This document shows, in pieces, positions 1 to 8,420 of a stretch of DNA of 18,939 nucleotides. Position numbers and translations under genes: made by a program. The DNA is from Cellvibrionales bacterium (lineage in GTDB: Bacteria > Pseudomonadota > Gammaproteobacteria > Pseudomonadales > UBA7434): contig JABIQF010000087.1 of assembly GCA_018668095.1 (NCBI GenBank), positions 1-18,939 on the forward strand, read 5' to 3'. The notes beneath the pieces are model-generated. The model made no database searches, was not told where the DNA came from, and was given only the letters and a program-made list of their open reading frames with translations. The number at the start of each line of letters is the position of its first letter. Positions within the stretch are counted from its first letter, which is position 1.

Positions 1-10
1 ATCACAAAGT

Positions 11-39
11 GACCGGCATGTCGGGCCACCCCGACGGTC
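11..39. other. GC-rich hairpin at window edge
   Basis: GTCGGG at 20-25 can pair with CCCGAC at 30-35 over a four-base CCAC loop. GACC at 11-14 can extend the stem with GGTC at 36-39 across a bulge. No T-tract follows on either strand, so a terminator call is not supported. It stands out as GC-rich against the AT-rich DNA around it, and its role is unknown. Confidence 0.3.
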
Positions 40-83
40 TTGATTGAAAAATTTAACGAAAAAAGAAAAATCCAGAATAATAA

Positions 84-206
84 GAACACTACCCAATAGA
101 ACTTAAAAGTCTAGATTCTGGCGGCCGCTCCACCCCCGACGAACTTGAACTTAAACTCTCAAAAAAAACTCAAAAAAATACCCATATCATCGAATACAGG
201 TATTAA
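84..206 (+). pseudogene. Possible C-terminal coding remnant
   Basis: An open frame of 40 codons lies between an in-frame TAA at 81-83 and a TAA at 204-206. It has no ATG start. The translation includes SLDSGGRSTPDELELKLSKK and ends in HIIEYRY. This charged, well-mixed composition looks more like the tail of a real protein than random AT-rich translation. I do not recognise the family. It could be a decayed 3' end, a frameshifted gene starting before the window, or chance. The stretch around it (1-83) shows no other coding signal. Confidence 0.25.
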
Positions 207-238
207 TCAAAAAGCCATTCACCAACCACTAAGCAGAT

Positions 239-448
239 CTACAAATCCATCTTCGCAATTGACAACTCACCCTCAGCAACACTTAAAACACCCGCCAAGT
301 AAGTCTTCAACTCAGCTTCAGAACTAAAATGCATTGCCTGATCAAACTGACCTTTAAACATATTGCCAGTCTCATCCTTAATTCTCGCTAGTTGGAATTT
401 ATCGCCCAACGCGCCTCTGCCCCTAATTGGATAATATTCAAGATTCAT
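239..448 (-). CDS. Small hypothetical protein, 69 aa
   Basis: This minus-strand frame starts at ATG 448, preceded by an AGAGG element about 10 bases upstream that could serve as a ribosome binding site. The product has no signal peptide or membrane segment and has ordinary soluble composition (MNLEYYPIRG start, then FSSEAELKTYLAGVLSVAEG, a likely amphipathic helix). I do not recognise a family. It converges on the coding remnant at 84-206, with about 30 bp between them. A real small gene is plausible, but length and context alone cannot exclude chance. Confidence 0.4.
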   Translation of the reverse strand: MNLEYYPIRGRGALGDKFQLARIKDETGNMFKGQFDQAMHFSSEAELKTYLAGVLSVAEGELSIAKMDL

Positions 449-723
449 CTACAAACAACCTCTAACTTTTTAAAACAGCTCATATACAAGGATTCAACTA
501 TAGGAATGATGCCCTGTTGTTGCCTAACAGGCAAGCAACAAAGCCCCAAACAAAGCCCGATAAGTACGGTCAAATATACCTACAAAATATATTTAAGATA
601 ACCCATAGATAGCAGGAACATATCAAAAATAGACACTACACTGAAAGAAGAGACAAAACGTCTAACAAAGAGGCCTTAATAAGGCCTCTACGGCGATAAC
701 AACTACTTATTGGAACTCATAAA
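449..723. other. Intergenic region before the glpD-like gene
   Basis: This 275-bp stretch has no convincing gene. It holds two inverted repeats. A small one at 520-534 (TTGCCT/AGGCAA) overlaps an alternative pairing CCTGTT/AACAGG at 513-531. The stronger hairpin at 669-689 is listed separately. I could not find a convincing -35/-10 pair for the gene downstream. Confidence 0.4.
669..689. promoter_or_regulatory. Perfect 9-bp stem hairpin upstream of glpD-like start
   Basis: AGAGGCCTT at 669-677 pairs perfectly with AAGGCCTCT at 681-689 across an AAT loop, ending 34 bp before the ATG at 724. On the plus strand no T-run follows. On the minus strand TTTGTT follows, so it could be a weak minus-strand terminator for the small ORF side or a bidirectional barrier. 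A 5'-UTR structure affecting glpD expression is the other possibility. Confidence 0.4.
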
Positions 724-1995
724 ATGCCTGAAAAAGGTGTATTAAATAATAAAGAACAGCTCAAAGCACACTACGATGCCATTATTATTGGCGGTGGTAT
801 CCAAGGAGCTGGCTGCGCCCAAGCCCTTGTAGCACGTGGCTTCTCAGTATTATTAGTCGAAAAATCCAATGTCGGCACGGCCACTTCTTCACGCTCAAGC
901 AAATTAATTCATGGCGGCCTACGCTATTTAGAAACCTACCAATTTTCATTAGTTAAAAAATCCATTGCCGAACGCTCAACCTTACAAAACATAGCGCCAT
1001 CGTTAGTCGAAAGCCGAAAATTCTACCTGCCCGTTTACAAAAAACAGCGCTTAAAACGCTGGCAACTGGCTATTGGTTTATTTTTATACAGCGCTTTAGG
1101 CGGCTTTAAAGCACAAGCGCGCTTTACCCGCGTGCCAAAATCCGAATGGGCTCAACTCGGTTGTATTCAAGAGCAAGGCATCAAACAACAAGGCCTAGTT
1201 GATGTTTTTCAATATTGGGACGGCCAAACCGATGACTTCCTGTTAACCCAAGCCGTTATTCGCTCAGCCGTTTCAATGGGTTGCGATGTAATGGAAGAAA
1301 CCGCCTTTGAAAAGGCCAGTATGGATAGCGAACAGCAAGTCTGCGTAACGGCTAGCCATCAAGATCAAAGCTTCAAGGTTAACTGTAAAGTCATTATTAA
1401 TGCTGCCGGCCCTTGGGTCGGTCATATTCAATCGGCTATTGATTTCGCGCCGCAAGGCCCAGCCGTCGATTTAGTCCAAGGCAGCCATATTGAGTTCGAT
1501 GCACCGCTTGGCGAAGGCATCTTTTACGTAGAATCACCCGATGATCAACGCGCGGTCTTTATTATGCCTTGGCATGGCGGCGTGTTAGTGGGCACCACAG
1601 AGAAACAATTTCAGGGTGACCCTGCCAATTGCGAAGCTGGCGACGATGAAATCGAATATCTTAAAAAGACACTTTTTCATTATTTCCCTAATTATAAAGG
1701 GCAATACACCAAAGCTTGGGCTGGCTTAAGAGTACTTCCTCGCAACGAACCGACTGGCGATCAGTCGACTGTACAGAATTTAACTAGACCCTTTTCTAGA
1801 CAGGCAAGGGATACTATTTTATTTGAAAGTGACGCTAAACAACCACGTGCCATCGGTCTCTACGGCGGCAAACTCACCGCCTACCGCGTGACGGCCAAAT
1901 TGGTTGCCGATTTAGCCGAAAAAACCTTAGGGCCGGCTAAAATCAAAGCCAACACCGCCAATATTCCTCTCTCATCTGCCAGCGAAGCTATGTAA
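724..1995 (+). CDS. glpD: FAD-dependent glycerol-3-phosphate dehydrogenase/oxidase, short form
   Basis: GlpD-family flavoenzyme of 423 aa. The family oxidises sn-glycerol-3-phosphate to dihydroxyacetone phosphate at the inner face of the cytoplasmic membrane and passes electrons to quinone. The sequence shows an N-terminal Rossmann FAD motif (IIIGGGIQGAG, residues ~20-30), the signature ATSSRSSKLIHGGLRYLE (~54-71) and a C-terminal FAD-contacting segment, GLYGGKLTAYR (~379-389). Typical bacterial GlpD is about 500 aa with a helical C-terminal cap domain. This protein stops soon after the last FAD motif, so the cap is absent, and no out-of-frame continuation is seen after the TAA. The ribosome binding site is weak (TTGGAAC). 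No glpF/glpK/glpR neighbours occur in the window, so the physiological substrate is inferred from homology. A related FAD oxidoreductase acting on another polyol phosphate is possible. Confidence 0.8.
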   Translation: MPEKGVLNNKEQLKAHYDAIIIGGGIQGAGCAQALVARGFSVLLVEKSNVGTATSSRSSKLIHGGLRYLETYQFSLVKKSIAERSTLQNIAPSLVESRKFYLPVYKKQRLKRWQLAIGLFLYSALGGFKAQARFTRVPKSEWAQLGCIQEQGIKQQGLVDVFQYWDGQTDDFLLTQAVIRSAVSMGCDVMEETAFEKASMDSEQQVCVTASHQDQSFKVNCKVIINAAGPWVGHIQSAIDFAPQGPAVDLVQGSHIEFDAPLGEGIFYVESPDDQRAVFIMPWHGGVLVGTTEKQFQGDPANCEAGDDEIEYLKKTLFHYFPNYKGQYTKAWAGLRVLPRNEPTGDQSTVQNLTRPFSRQARDTILFESDAKQPRAIGLYGGKLTAYRVTAKLVADLAEKTLGPAKIKANTANIPLSSASEAM

Positions 1996-2094
1996 CAAAG
2001 ACCAATACAGAGCAGTTTAATCACCACACAAAAATGGTATATTAATCGATTATATTAATGACCTTATTTTCGTCTGTGATTGGCCCCAAAAAAC

Positions 2095-4167
2095 ATGACT
2101 GCACTCGCTAAACCAGAATCTAAAAAACGCCGCATATTAGTGACTAGCGCCTTACCCTATGCCAATGGTCCACTGCATTTGGGGCATATGCTAGAGCATA
2201 TACAAACCGATATCTGGGTTCGCTACCAGAAAGCCCGCGGCCATGAATGTCACTATGTGTGTGCCGACGATACCCATGGCACGGCCATCATGCTTAAAGC
2301 CGAGCAGCAAGGCGTTAGCTCAGAAGAGCTGATTGCCCAAGTACATAAAGACCATAGCCGTGATTTTAATGATTTCTTAATTAGTCATGACAATTACTAC
2401 AGCACGCACTCCGAAGAAAACAAAGATTACTCTGAAAAAATTTATACTGAGCTGTACGACAAAGGCTTTATTGCAGAGCGAGAAATCACCCAGGCTTTCG
2501 ATCCTGAAAAACAATTGTTTTTAGCCGATCGCTATATCAAAGGCACTTGCCCTAAATGCAAAGCCCCTGATCAATACGGGGATAACTGCGAAGTATGCGG
2601 CGCTACCTATGCACCCGTTGATCTTATTGATCCATTCTCAACCATCTCTGGTGCCAAACCGATCGACAAACAATCGGTGCATTACTTTTTTAAATTGCCC
2701 GAGTTCAAAGCCTTTTTAACGCAGTGGCTTTCTAACGAAAATCTTCAGGCATCCGTTGCCAACAAATTAGGTGAATGGTTAGAAGCGGGTTTGCAAGAGT
2801 GGGATATTAGCCGCGATGCACCCTACTTTGGTTTTGAAATACCCAATGCACCTGGTAAGTTTTTCTATGTATGGCTAGATGCACCTATTGGCTATATGGC
2901 TAGCTTTAAAAACTACTGTGACACAGCCAATTTAAACTTTGATGATTTCTGGGACAGTGCGCAAGCCGAAAAACAAGGCACTGAGCTTTACCACTTTATT
3001 GGCAAAGATATTATCAACTTCCATGGCTTATTTTGGCCCGCCATGTTGCATGCTTGCGAGTTAAGATTACCTAATGCTATTTACGCCCATGGCTTTGTCA
3101 TGATTAATGGCGAAAAAATGTCGAAATCTCGCGGTACGTTTATTATGGCGCGAACTTACCTTGAGCATTTTCAACCCGAATACTTACGTTACTTCTTTGC
3201 TTCAAAACTCGGCAATGGCATTGATGATATCGATCTTAACCTTGAAGATTTTGTGCAAAAAGTGAATTCAGATTTAGTCGGTAAATTAGTGAATATCGCT
3301 AGCCGCTGCGCAGGCTTTATTACCAAGCGTTTTGATAACACCTTAGCTGCGGAATTACCGAACCCTGAGTTGCAACAAGATTTGATTGCCGAAAGTGAAA
3401 ACATCGGTAACGCCTATGAAAGCAGAGAGTTTGCTAAAGCCACGCGTTTAATTATGGCGCTAGCCGATCGTATCAATCAATATATTGATGAACAAGAACC
3501 TTGGGTAGTTGCAAAACAAGAAGGTCGTGAAGCTGAGTTGCAAGGTATTTGCACACAGGGTATTTGCGCGTTTGCCACGTTAATCACCTACCTTAAACCG
3601 ATACTGCCAGAACTTGCTGTTAAGGCCGAAACTTTTTTAAACGCCAATCTCGATTGGACGCATTTAGAAGAGTCGCTTTGTGGTACGACCATCAATAAAT
3701 TTAAACCGCTGCTTAGCCGAATAGAAAATGATGGCGTCAATAAAATGCTAGATGCCGGCAAGCCTAAAGAAGCCAGCAAGCCAGCCAAGAAAAAGAAGAC
3801 GTCGGCGCCCAAAAAAGACAGCGACGATAAAACGATTGCACCAGAAATTGAATTTGATGACTTCGCTAAAGTCGATTTGCGCATTGCCTTAATTGCCAAA
3901 GCCGAACATGTTGACGGCGCAGATAAATTACTCAAGCTCACTTTGGATTTAGGTGAAGAACAGCGCACTGTTTTTTCAGGCATCAAAGATGCCTACAGCC
4001 CAGAAGATTTAGAAGGTAAGCTCACCATTATGGTCGCCAACCTTCAACCACGGAAAATGCGCTTTGGCATGTCAGAAGGCATGGTATTAGCAGCAGGTCC
4101 TGGCGGAAAAGACATTTACTTATTAGAACCGCATGCAGGTGCCATTCCCGGAATGCGTGTTAAATAA
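2095..4167 (+). CDS. metG: Methionyl-tRNA synthetase
   Basis: Class I aminoacyl-tRNA synthetase (690 aa) charging tRNA-Met in the cytoplasm. The HLGH signature is at residues 28-31 and KMSKS at 341-345. The connective-peptide zinc knuckle has C152/C155 and C165/C168. After the anticodon-binding helices comes a Lys/Ala-rich linker (~560-583, with KPAKKKKTSAPKK), then a C-terminal EMAP/Trbp111-like tRNA-binding OB-fold (~590-690, VDLRIALIAKAEHVDGADKL and PRKMRFGMSEGMVLAA), as in the dimeric E. coli enzyme. A TTG at 2080 could add five residues (MAPKN), but the ATG at 2095 gives an N-terminus resembling known MetG proteins, so I chose it. Neither start has a clear Shine-Dalgarno. The preceding 99 bp are AT-rich with a repeated TATATTAAT (about 2038-2060) that may contain the promoter. 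Confidence 0.97.
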   Translation: MTALAKPESKKRRILVTSALPYANGPLHLGHMLEHIQTDIWVRYQKARGHECHYVCADDTHGTAIMLKAEQQGVSSEELIAQVHKDHSRDFNDFLISHDNYYSTHSEENKDYSEKIYTELYDKGFIAEREITQAFDPEKQLFLADRYIKGTCPKCKAPDQYGDNCEVCGATYAPVDLIDPFSTISGAKPIDKQSVHYFFKLPEFKAFLTQWLSNENLQASVANKLGEWLEAGLQEWDISRDAPYFGFEIPNAPGKFFYVWLDAPIGYMASFKNYCDTANLNFDDFWDSAQAEKQGTELYHFIGKDIINFHGLFWPAMLHACELRLPNAIYAHGFVMINGEKMSKSRGTFIMARTYLEHFQPEYLRYFFASKLGNGIDDIDLNLEDFVQKVNSDLVGKLVNIASRCAGFITKRFDNTLAAELPNPELQQDLIAESENIGNAYESREFAKATRLIMALADRINQYIDEQEPWVVAKQEGREAELQGICTQGICAFATLITYLKPILPELAVKAETFLNANLDWTHLEESLCGTTINKFKPLLSRIENDGVNKMLDAGKPKEASKPAKKKKTSAPKKDSDDKTIAPEIEFDDFAKVDLRIALIAKAEHVDGADKLLKLTLDLGEEQRTVFSGIKDAYSPEDLEGKLTIMVANLQPRKMRFGMSEGMVLAAGPGGKDIYLLEPHAGAIPGMRVK

Positions 4168-4254
4168 GACATGCTTGTTAAATAACAATCTAAGCGTCAA
4201 CTATTAGTATTAAATAGAGCTTAAAAACTCATACGTAAAAAATAGGTAAGCATC

Positions 4255-4833
4255 ATGTTAAGTGAATTCGCCGTTTTATTAATTGGCGCAATCTTAATTA
4301 ACAACTTTGTATTGGTACAGTTCTTAGGACTGTGTCCGTTTATGGGCGTGTCTAACAAATTAGAAACGGCCATGGGTATGTCGGCTGCCACTACCTTTGT
4401 GCTAACACTCGCCTCTATTTGCAGCTACCTAACTTACACTTATTTATTAATACCCCTAGGGTTAACGTATTTAAAAACCATTTCATTTATTTTGGTAATC
4501 GCCGTTGTTGTGCAGTTCACTGAAATGGTCGTCCATAAAACCAGCCCCTTGCTCTATAAAGTACTGGGTATATTTTTGCCGCTTATCACTACCAACTGTG
4601 CCGTATTAGGCGTTGCCTTATTAAACATCAATAAACAACATTCATTTATTGAATCAGCCTTGTATGGCTTCGGTGCAGCAGCCGGTTTTTCATTAGTGTT
4701 AATTCTCTTTTCAGCTATGCGCGAAAGACTCGCCGTTGCCGATATTCCCGGGCCCTTTCAAGGTTCAGCCATTGGCATGGTTACCGCAGGATTAATGTCA
4801 CTCGCATTTATGGGGTTTGCTGGTCTCGTTTAA
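4255..4833 (+). CDS. rnfA: Ion-translocating Rnf complex subunit RnfA (RsxA)
   Basis: Integral inner-membrane subunit of 192 aa, the usual length, with six hydrophobic segments. It belongs to the RnfA/RnfE (NqrE/NqrD) pair, whose inverted-topology subunits hold an iron-sulfur cluster midway in the membrane. The expected cysteines are present: C27 in LGLCPFMGVS and C115 in ITTNCAVLG. AGGTAAG a few bases before the ATG serves as ribosome binding site. It is the first gene of a six-gene set reading rnfA-B-C-D-G-E, 87 bp after metG. The order metG then rnf is common in gammaproteobacteria. Enterobacteria call the same complex Rsx, where it helps keep SoxR reduced. Confidence 0.96.
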   Translation: MLSEFAVLLIGAILINNFVLVQFLGLCPFMGVSNKLETAMGMSAATTFVLTLASICSYLTYTYLLIPLGLTYLKTISFILVIAVVVQFTEMVVHKTSPLLYKVLGIFLPLITTNCAVLGVALLNINKQHSFIESALYGFGAAAGFSLVLILFSAMRERLAVADIPGPFQGSAIGMVTAGLMSLAFMGFAGLV

Positions 4834-4852
4834 CGAGGCGAACTGAATAGTC

Positions 4853-5476
4853 ATGATAGAACTTATCTCTCAACATCCGTTTATTGCCGCATTGCTTGCC
4901 TTGCTCATGCTTGGCCTTGTGTTTGGCGCGACCCTTGGTTTTGGTGCCGTTAAATTCGCGGTAGATGGAGACCCTATTGTTGATCAAATCAATGCTATCT
5001 TGCCGCAAACGCAGTGTGGCCAATGTGGTTATCCTGGCTGTAAACCTTACGCCGAAGCCATTGCTAATGGCGATGCTATTAACAAGTGTCCGCCGGGCGG
5101 CGAAGCCGGTATTCATGAGCTCGCTAATTTACTCGATGTAGAGCCTATCGCTTTAGATGATGAGCATGGCGTCGAAGATATTAAAAAAGTCGCCTATATC
5201 CGCGAAGATGAATGTATCGGTTGCACTAAGTGTATTCAAGCCTGTCCCATTGATGCCATTTTAGGCGCAGCTAAATTAATGCATACCGTTATTGTAAGCG
5301 AGTGTACGGGCTGCGATTTATGTGTAGAACCTTGTCCCGTTGATTGCATTGATATGATTCCAGTCGCCACAGGTACGCGCGCATGGAAATGGGAAATACC
5401 CGATCGTGATCCTAGCCATAACGCTAATATCATTGTGACGGACAATACAAATAACCAAAATGGCCATGCGGCATGA
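4853..5476 (+). CDS. rnfB: Rnf complex iron-sulfur subunit RnfB
   Basis: This 207-aa subunit receives or delivers electrons between ferredoxin and the membrane arm of Rnf. An N-terminal transmembrane anchor (~9-32) is followed by a [4Fe-4S] Fe-S domain with C55, C58, C63 and C79 (CGQCGYPGC ... NKCPPGG). Two ferredoxin-type clusters follow: C121/C124/C127/C131 and C151/C154/C157/C161. All expected ligands are present, so the subunit should be functional. It starts 19 bp after rnfA, with a GAGGCGAA element slightly far from the ATG. The C-terminal tail after the second ferredoxin motif is polar and Asn-rich. Confidence 0.97.
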   Translation: MIELISQHPFIAALLALLMLGLVFGATLGFGAVKFAVDGDPIVDQINAILPQTQCGQCGYPGCKPYAEAIANGDAINKCPPGGEAGIHELANLLDVEPIALDDEHGVEDIKKVAYIREDECIGCTKCIQACPIDAILGAAKLMHTVIVSECTGCDLCVEPCPVDCIDMIPVATGTRAWKWEIPDRDPSHNANIIVTDNTNNQNGHAA

Positions 5477-5486
5477 AAGGCCAACA

Positions 5487-7367
5487 ATGAATAAAATTTG
5501 GGATTTCCACGGTGGCATTCACCCACTCGAAAATAAAACACAATCACTCACTAAAGCGATTGTTACCGCGCCTATTGCGCCGCAATTAACCCTGCCACTA
5601 TCTCAACATATTGGCGCGCCCGCTAAACCGATTGTGCAAGTGGGTGATCAAGTATTAAAAGGGCAATGTATTGCCGAAGCCGTTGGCCCCGTGAGCGTGC
5701 CATTGCATGCGCCAACCTCTGGTACCGTTATCGCGATAGAGCAACGGACTATTCCGCATGCCTCAGGCTTAGAAGATAACTGTATTGTTATTGAAGCTAA
5801 CGGTAATGATGAATGGCGAACAAGAAATCCTATTACCGATTACACTCAGCTCGATAAAAACACGCTGATTAAGATAATTAGTCATGCAGGTATTTCTGGT
5901 ATGGGTGGCGCAGGCTTCCCCACTAGCATTAAGCTGAATACTCGAGATGACATCGCTATAGACACACTGATATTGAATGCGACGGAGTGCGAGCCTTACA
6001 TCACCTCTGATCATTCACTTATGCGCGAGTATGCCGACGAAATTGCAAATGGCGTTGCCATTCTGGCTAAAATTATTAAGCCCACTAAAATTCTCTTTGG
6101 CATTGAAGATAACAAACTCGATGTAGTTGACGGTATCTCTGCAGCATTAGCGCAACATGATTTCGCTGCACTCACAGGTCTTGCCACCGAAGCCGAAGTC
6201 ATCACCTTTCCCACTAAGTATCCATCGGGCGGTGAAAAACAATTAATCCAAATCTTAACTGGCAAAGAAGTCCCGTCTGGCGGCTTACCTGCACAGTTAG
6301 GTATTGTCTGCCAGAACATTGGTACAGCCGTCGCTATTCACAATGCCGTGTGTCTTGATGAACCGTTAATTTCACGTATTACTACGGTAACTGGTGATGC
6401 GGTTAACCAACCTTGTAACTATCATGTGTTATTAGGTACGCCGGTTGAGTTTTTATTAGCGCAATCAGACTACCAAAAAAATCAAAGCGCTCGTTTAATT
6501 ATGGGCGGCCCGATGATGGGCTTTGCACTCGCCAATACCGCTGTACCTATTGTTAAAACGACTAACTGTATTCTGGCCCCTACCGAAGAAGAGCTGCCTA
6601 CACCTCCGCCTGCGCAAGCCTGTATTCGATGCGGCATGTGTGCAGAAGCCTGTCCAGCATCGCTGCTGCCTCAGCAATTATATTGGTTCGCACAAGGCAA
6701 AGAGTTAGACAAATTAGAAGAACATAATATTGCCGACTGTATTGAATGTGGCGCATGCTCTTACGTTTGCCCAAGCAATATACCTTTAGTGCAATACTAT
6801 CGCGCCTCAAAGGTCGATATTAGACAGCGTAAAGTTGACCATCAGAATGCCGAATTGGCCAAAGAGCGCTTTGACGCCCGACAAGAACGACTTCAACGTT
6901 TAGAAGATGAAAAAATTGCAGCCCGTAAAGCGCGTCAAGCGGCAGCCAAACTTGCTGCTGAGCAACGCGGTAAAGAAGACGTAAAAAATGCAGCGGTAGA
7001 AGCCGCAGTTGAACGCGTTAAGGCTAAGAAAGCCAAAGGCGTTCAGGAATCTCCAGCAGCAAAAGAATCAGAAAACCAAGCAAATATTATCGCTACAGAA
7101 AGTGATGATCCTATTGCGCGTGCTGTTGCTAAACGCGCGGCGCAACTTGCCGAAGATGCAGCCAACCCAGAAAATAAATTAATTCGTGCAATAGACAGTG
7201 CAAAACAGCGTGTCAGCAAAAGCCAAACACGTGTTGTTGATGCCGAAGCCAACAATGATGAAAACCTAGCCATTTTCAAACAAGCGGCAGAAAAAGCTGA
7301 AGCCAAACTTGCCTCAGCCCAACAAGCCTTAATCGATTTTAGAGCACAGAGCTCAGCACAGGAATAA
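5487..7367 (+). CDS. rnfC: Rnf complex NADH-binding subunit RnfC
   Basis: Peripheral cytoplasmic subunit (626 aa) that is the NADH/FMN entry or exit module of Rnf. It has an N-terminal RnfC barrel region, a glycine-rich nucleotide motif MGGAGFP (139-145), an SLBB-type region, and two [4Fe-4S] motifs, C379/C382/C385/C389 and C418/C421/C424/C428. From ~445 to the end it is an Ala/Lys/Glu/Arg-rich, probably coiled-coil tail, a feature typical of proteobacterial RnfC and variable in length. An upstream in-frame ATG at 5460 would overlap rnfB. The ATG at 5487 has AAAGG six bases ahead and lies 10 bp after the rnfB stop, and MNKIWDFHGGIHP matches the family start, so I chose it. Confidence 0.96.
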   Translation: MNKIWDFHGGIHPLENKTQSLTKAIVTAPIAPQLTLPLSQHIGAPAKPIVQVGDQVLKGQCIAEAVGPVSVPLHAPTSGTVIAIEQRTIPHASGLEDNCIVIEANGNDEWRTRNPITDYTQLDKNTLIKIISHAGISGMGGAGFPTSIKLNTRDDIAIDTLILNATECEPYITSDHSLMREYADEIANGVAILAKIIKPTKILFGIEDNKLDVVDGISAALAQHDFAALTGLATEAEVITFPTKYPSGGEKQLIQILTGKEVPSGGLPAQLGIVCQNIGTAVAIHNAVCLDEPLISRITTVTGDAVNQPCNYHVLLGTPVEFLLAQSDYQKNQSARLIMGGPMMGFALANTAVPIVKTTNCILAPTEEELPTPPPAQACIRCGMCAEACPASLLPQQLYWFAQGKELDKLEEHNIADCIECGACSYVCPSNIPLVQYYRASKVDIRQRKVDHQNAELAKERFDARQERLQRLEDEKIAARKARQAAAKLAAEQRGKEDVKNAAVEAAVERVKAKKAKGVQESPAAKESENQANIIATESDDPIARAVAKRAAQLAEDAANPENKLIRAIDSAKQRVSKSQTRVVDAEANNDENLAIFKQAAEKAEAKLASAQQALIDFRAQSSAQE

Positions 7368-7373
7368 ACGCTT

Positions 7374-8420
7374 ATGGCGTTAATGCGCATTACATCACCG
7401 CATGCTCACAATAAGCAGAGCACTAGCGACGTTATGAAACTGGTCTTGCTTGCTACCCTACCGGGCGTGCTGGCACTCACCGTTGCATTTGGCTGGGGCA
7501 CGCTTATCAATATTCTGTTAGCCAGTATTTTTGGTTTAGCACTAGAAGCATTGGCACTAGCCGCTCGCAAACGCCCTATTGCCTTTTATCTGAAAGACTA
7601 CAGCGCATTGGTCACAGCCGTTCTGTTAGGTATTGCCTTGCCGCCTTACTCCGCATGGTGGATTTTGTTAACCGGCATGTTCTTCTCTATTATTGTGGCG
7701 AAACAACTTTACGGCGGCCTTGGCTATAACCCATTTAACCCAGCGATGGTTGGTTATGTAGTTCTGCTAATTTCATTTCCAATACAAATGACCGTATGGG
7801 CGGCGCCTATTGAGTTATTACCTGCATCCGTATCGGTACCTAACTTATGGGATAGCTTATTAATCGCATTAGGGTTTATGCAGTTTCCTTCGGTTGACGG
7901 CTTTACCATGGCTACACCGTTAGATTTATTACGTCAAAATAATGCACTGATGATTGATGATCTCAAACAGCAATACTCGCAGTTTGGTCAATGGGGCGGT
8001 ACAGGATGGGAATGGGTAAGCCTTGGATTCTTAGTGGGCGGTCTATATTTACTCTACCGTAAAATTTTTACTTGGCATGCACCTATATCAATGTTGCTGG
8101 CGCTCGCACTTATGTCCGCCCTTTTTTATGATGGTGGCTCCTCAGCTAGCAGCGGCTCACCGCCCTTTCAGCTATTAACCGGTGCCGCTATATTTGGCGC
8201 CTTCTTTATAGTGACTGACCCTGTTTCTTCGGCTGTCAGCAATAAAGGCCGCATCATTTATGGTGCAGGAATCGGTATTTTAATTTTCTTAATTCGCAAA
8301 TGGGGCAACTATCCCGATGCTGTTGCCTTTGCCGTATTGCTGATGAATTTTGCTGCACCGTTAATTGATCACTACACGCAACCCACCACTTATGGCCACA
8401 GCAAAAAGAGCAAGTCATGA
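7374..8420 (+). CDS. rnfD: Rnf complex membrane subunit RnfD
   Basis: Polytopic inner-membrane subunit of 348 aa related to NqrB, believed to carry covalent FMN and form part of the ion pathway. About nine to ten hydrophobic helices are visible. The segment GFTMATPLDLLR contains T181 at the position of the flavinylation threonine (S/T-x-A-T-P-L type). GLGYNPFNPAMVGY (~114-127) and IVTDPVSSAVSNKGR (~281-295) are further family signatures. It starts 6 bp after rnfC. A second ATG at 7383 is an alternative, and the shared CAGGAATAA ribosome binding region cannot separate the two. The last codons overlap rnfG. Confidence 0.95.
   Translation: MALMRITSPHAHNKQSTSDVMKLVLLATLPGVLALTVAFGWGTLINILLASIFGLALEALALAARKRPIAFYLKDYSALVTAVLLGIALPPYSAWWILLTGMFFSIIVAKQLYGGLGYNPFNPAMVGYVVLLISFPIQMTVWAAPIELLPASVSVPNLWDSLLIALGFMQFPSVDGFTMATPLDLLRQNNALMIDDLKQQYSQFGQWGGTGWEWVSLGFLVGGLYLLYRKIFTWHAPISMLLALALMSALFYDGGSSASSGSPPFQLLTGAAIFGAFFIVTDPVSSAVSNKGRIIYGAGIGILIFLIRKWGNYPDAVAFAVLLMNFAAPLIDHYTQPTTYGHSKKSKS

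Noticed and set aside
110..135. Cloning-vector polylinker-like string with a NotI site
   Set aside because: GCGGCCGCTCCACC beside TCTAGA resembles vector polylinkers, but the flanking order does not match one and it lies inside a continuous open frame. More likely genomic coincidence.
2038..2060. Repeated TATATTAAT before metG as an operator
   Set aside because: AT-rich direct repeat with no dyad or known regulator nearby; could simply be promoter DNA.
3588..3986. 132-aa minus-strand ORF within metG
   Set aside because: Shadow of the metG linker and C-terminal domain; Ser/Leu-rich composition is typical of antisense translation.
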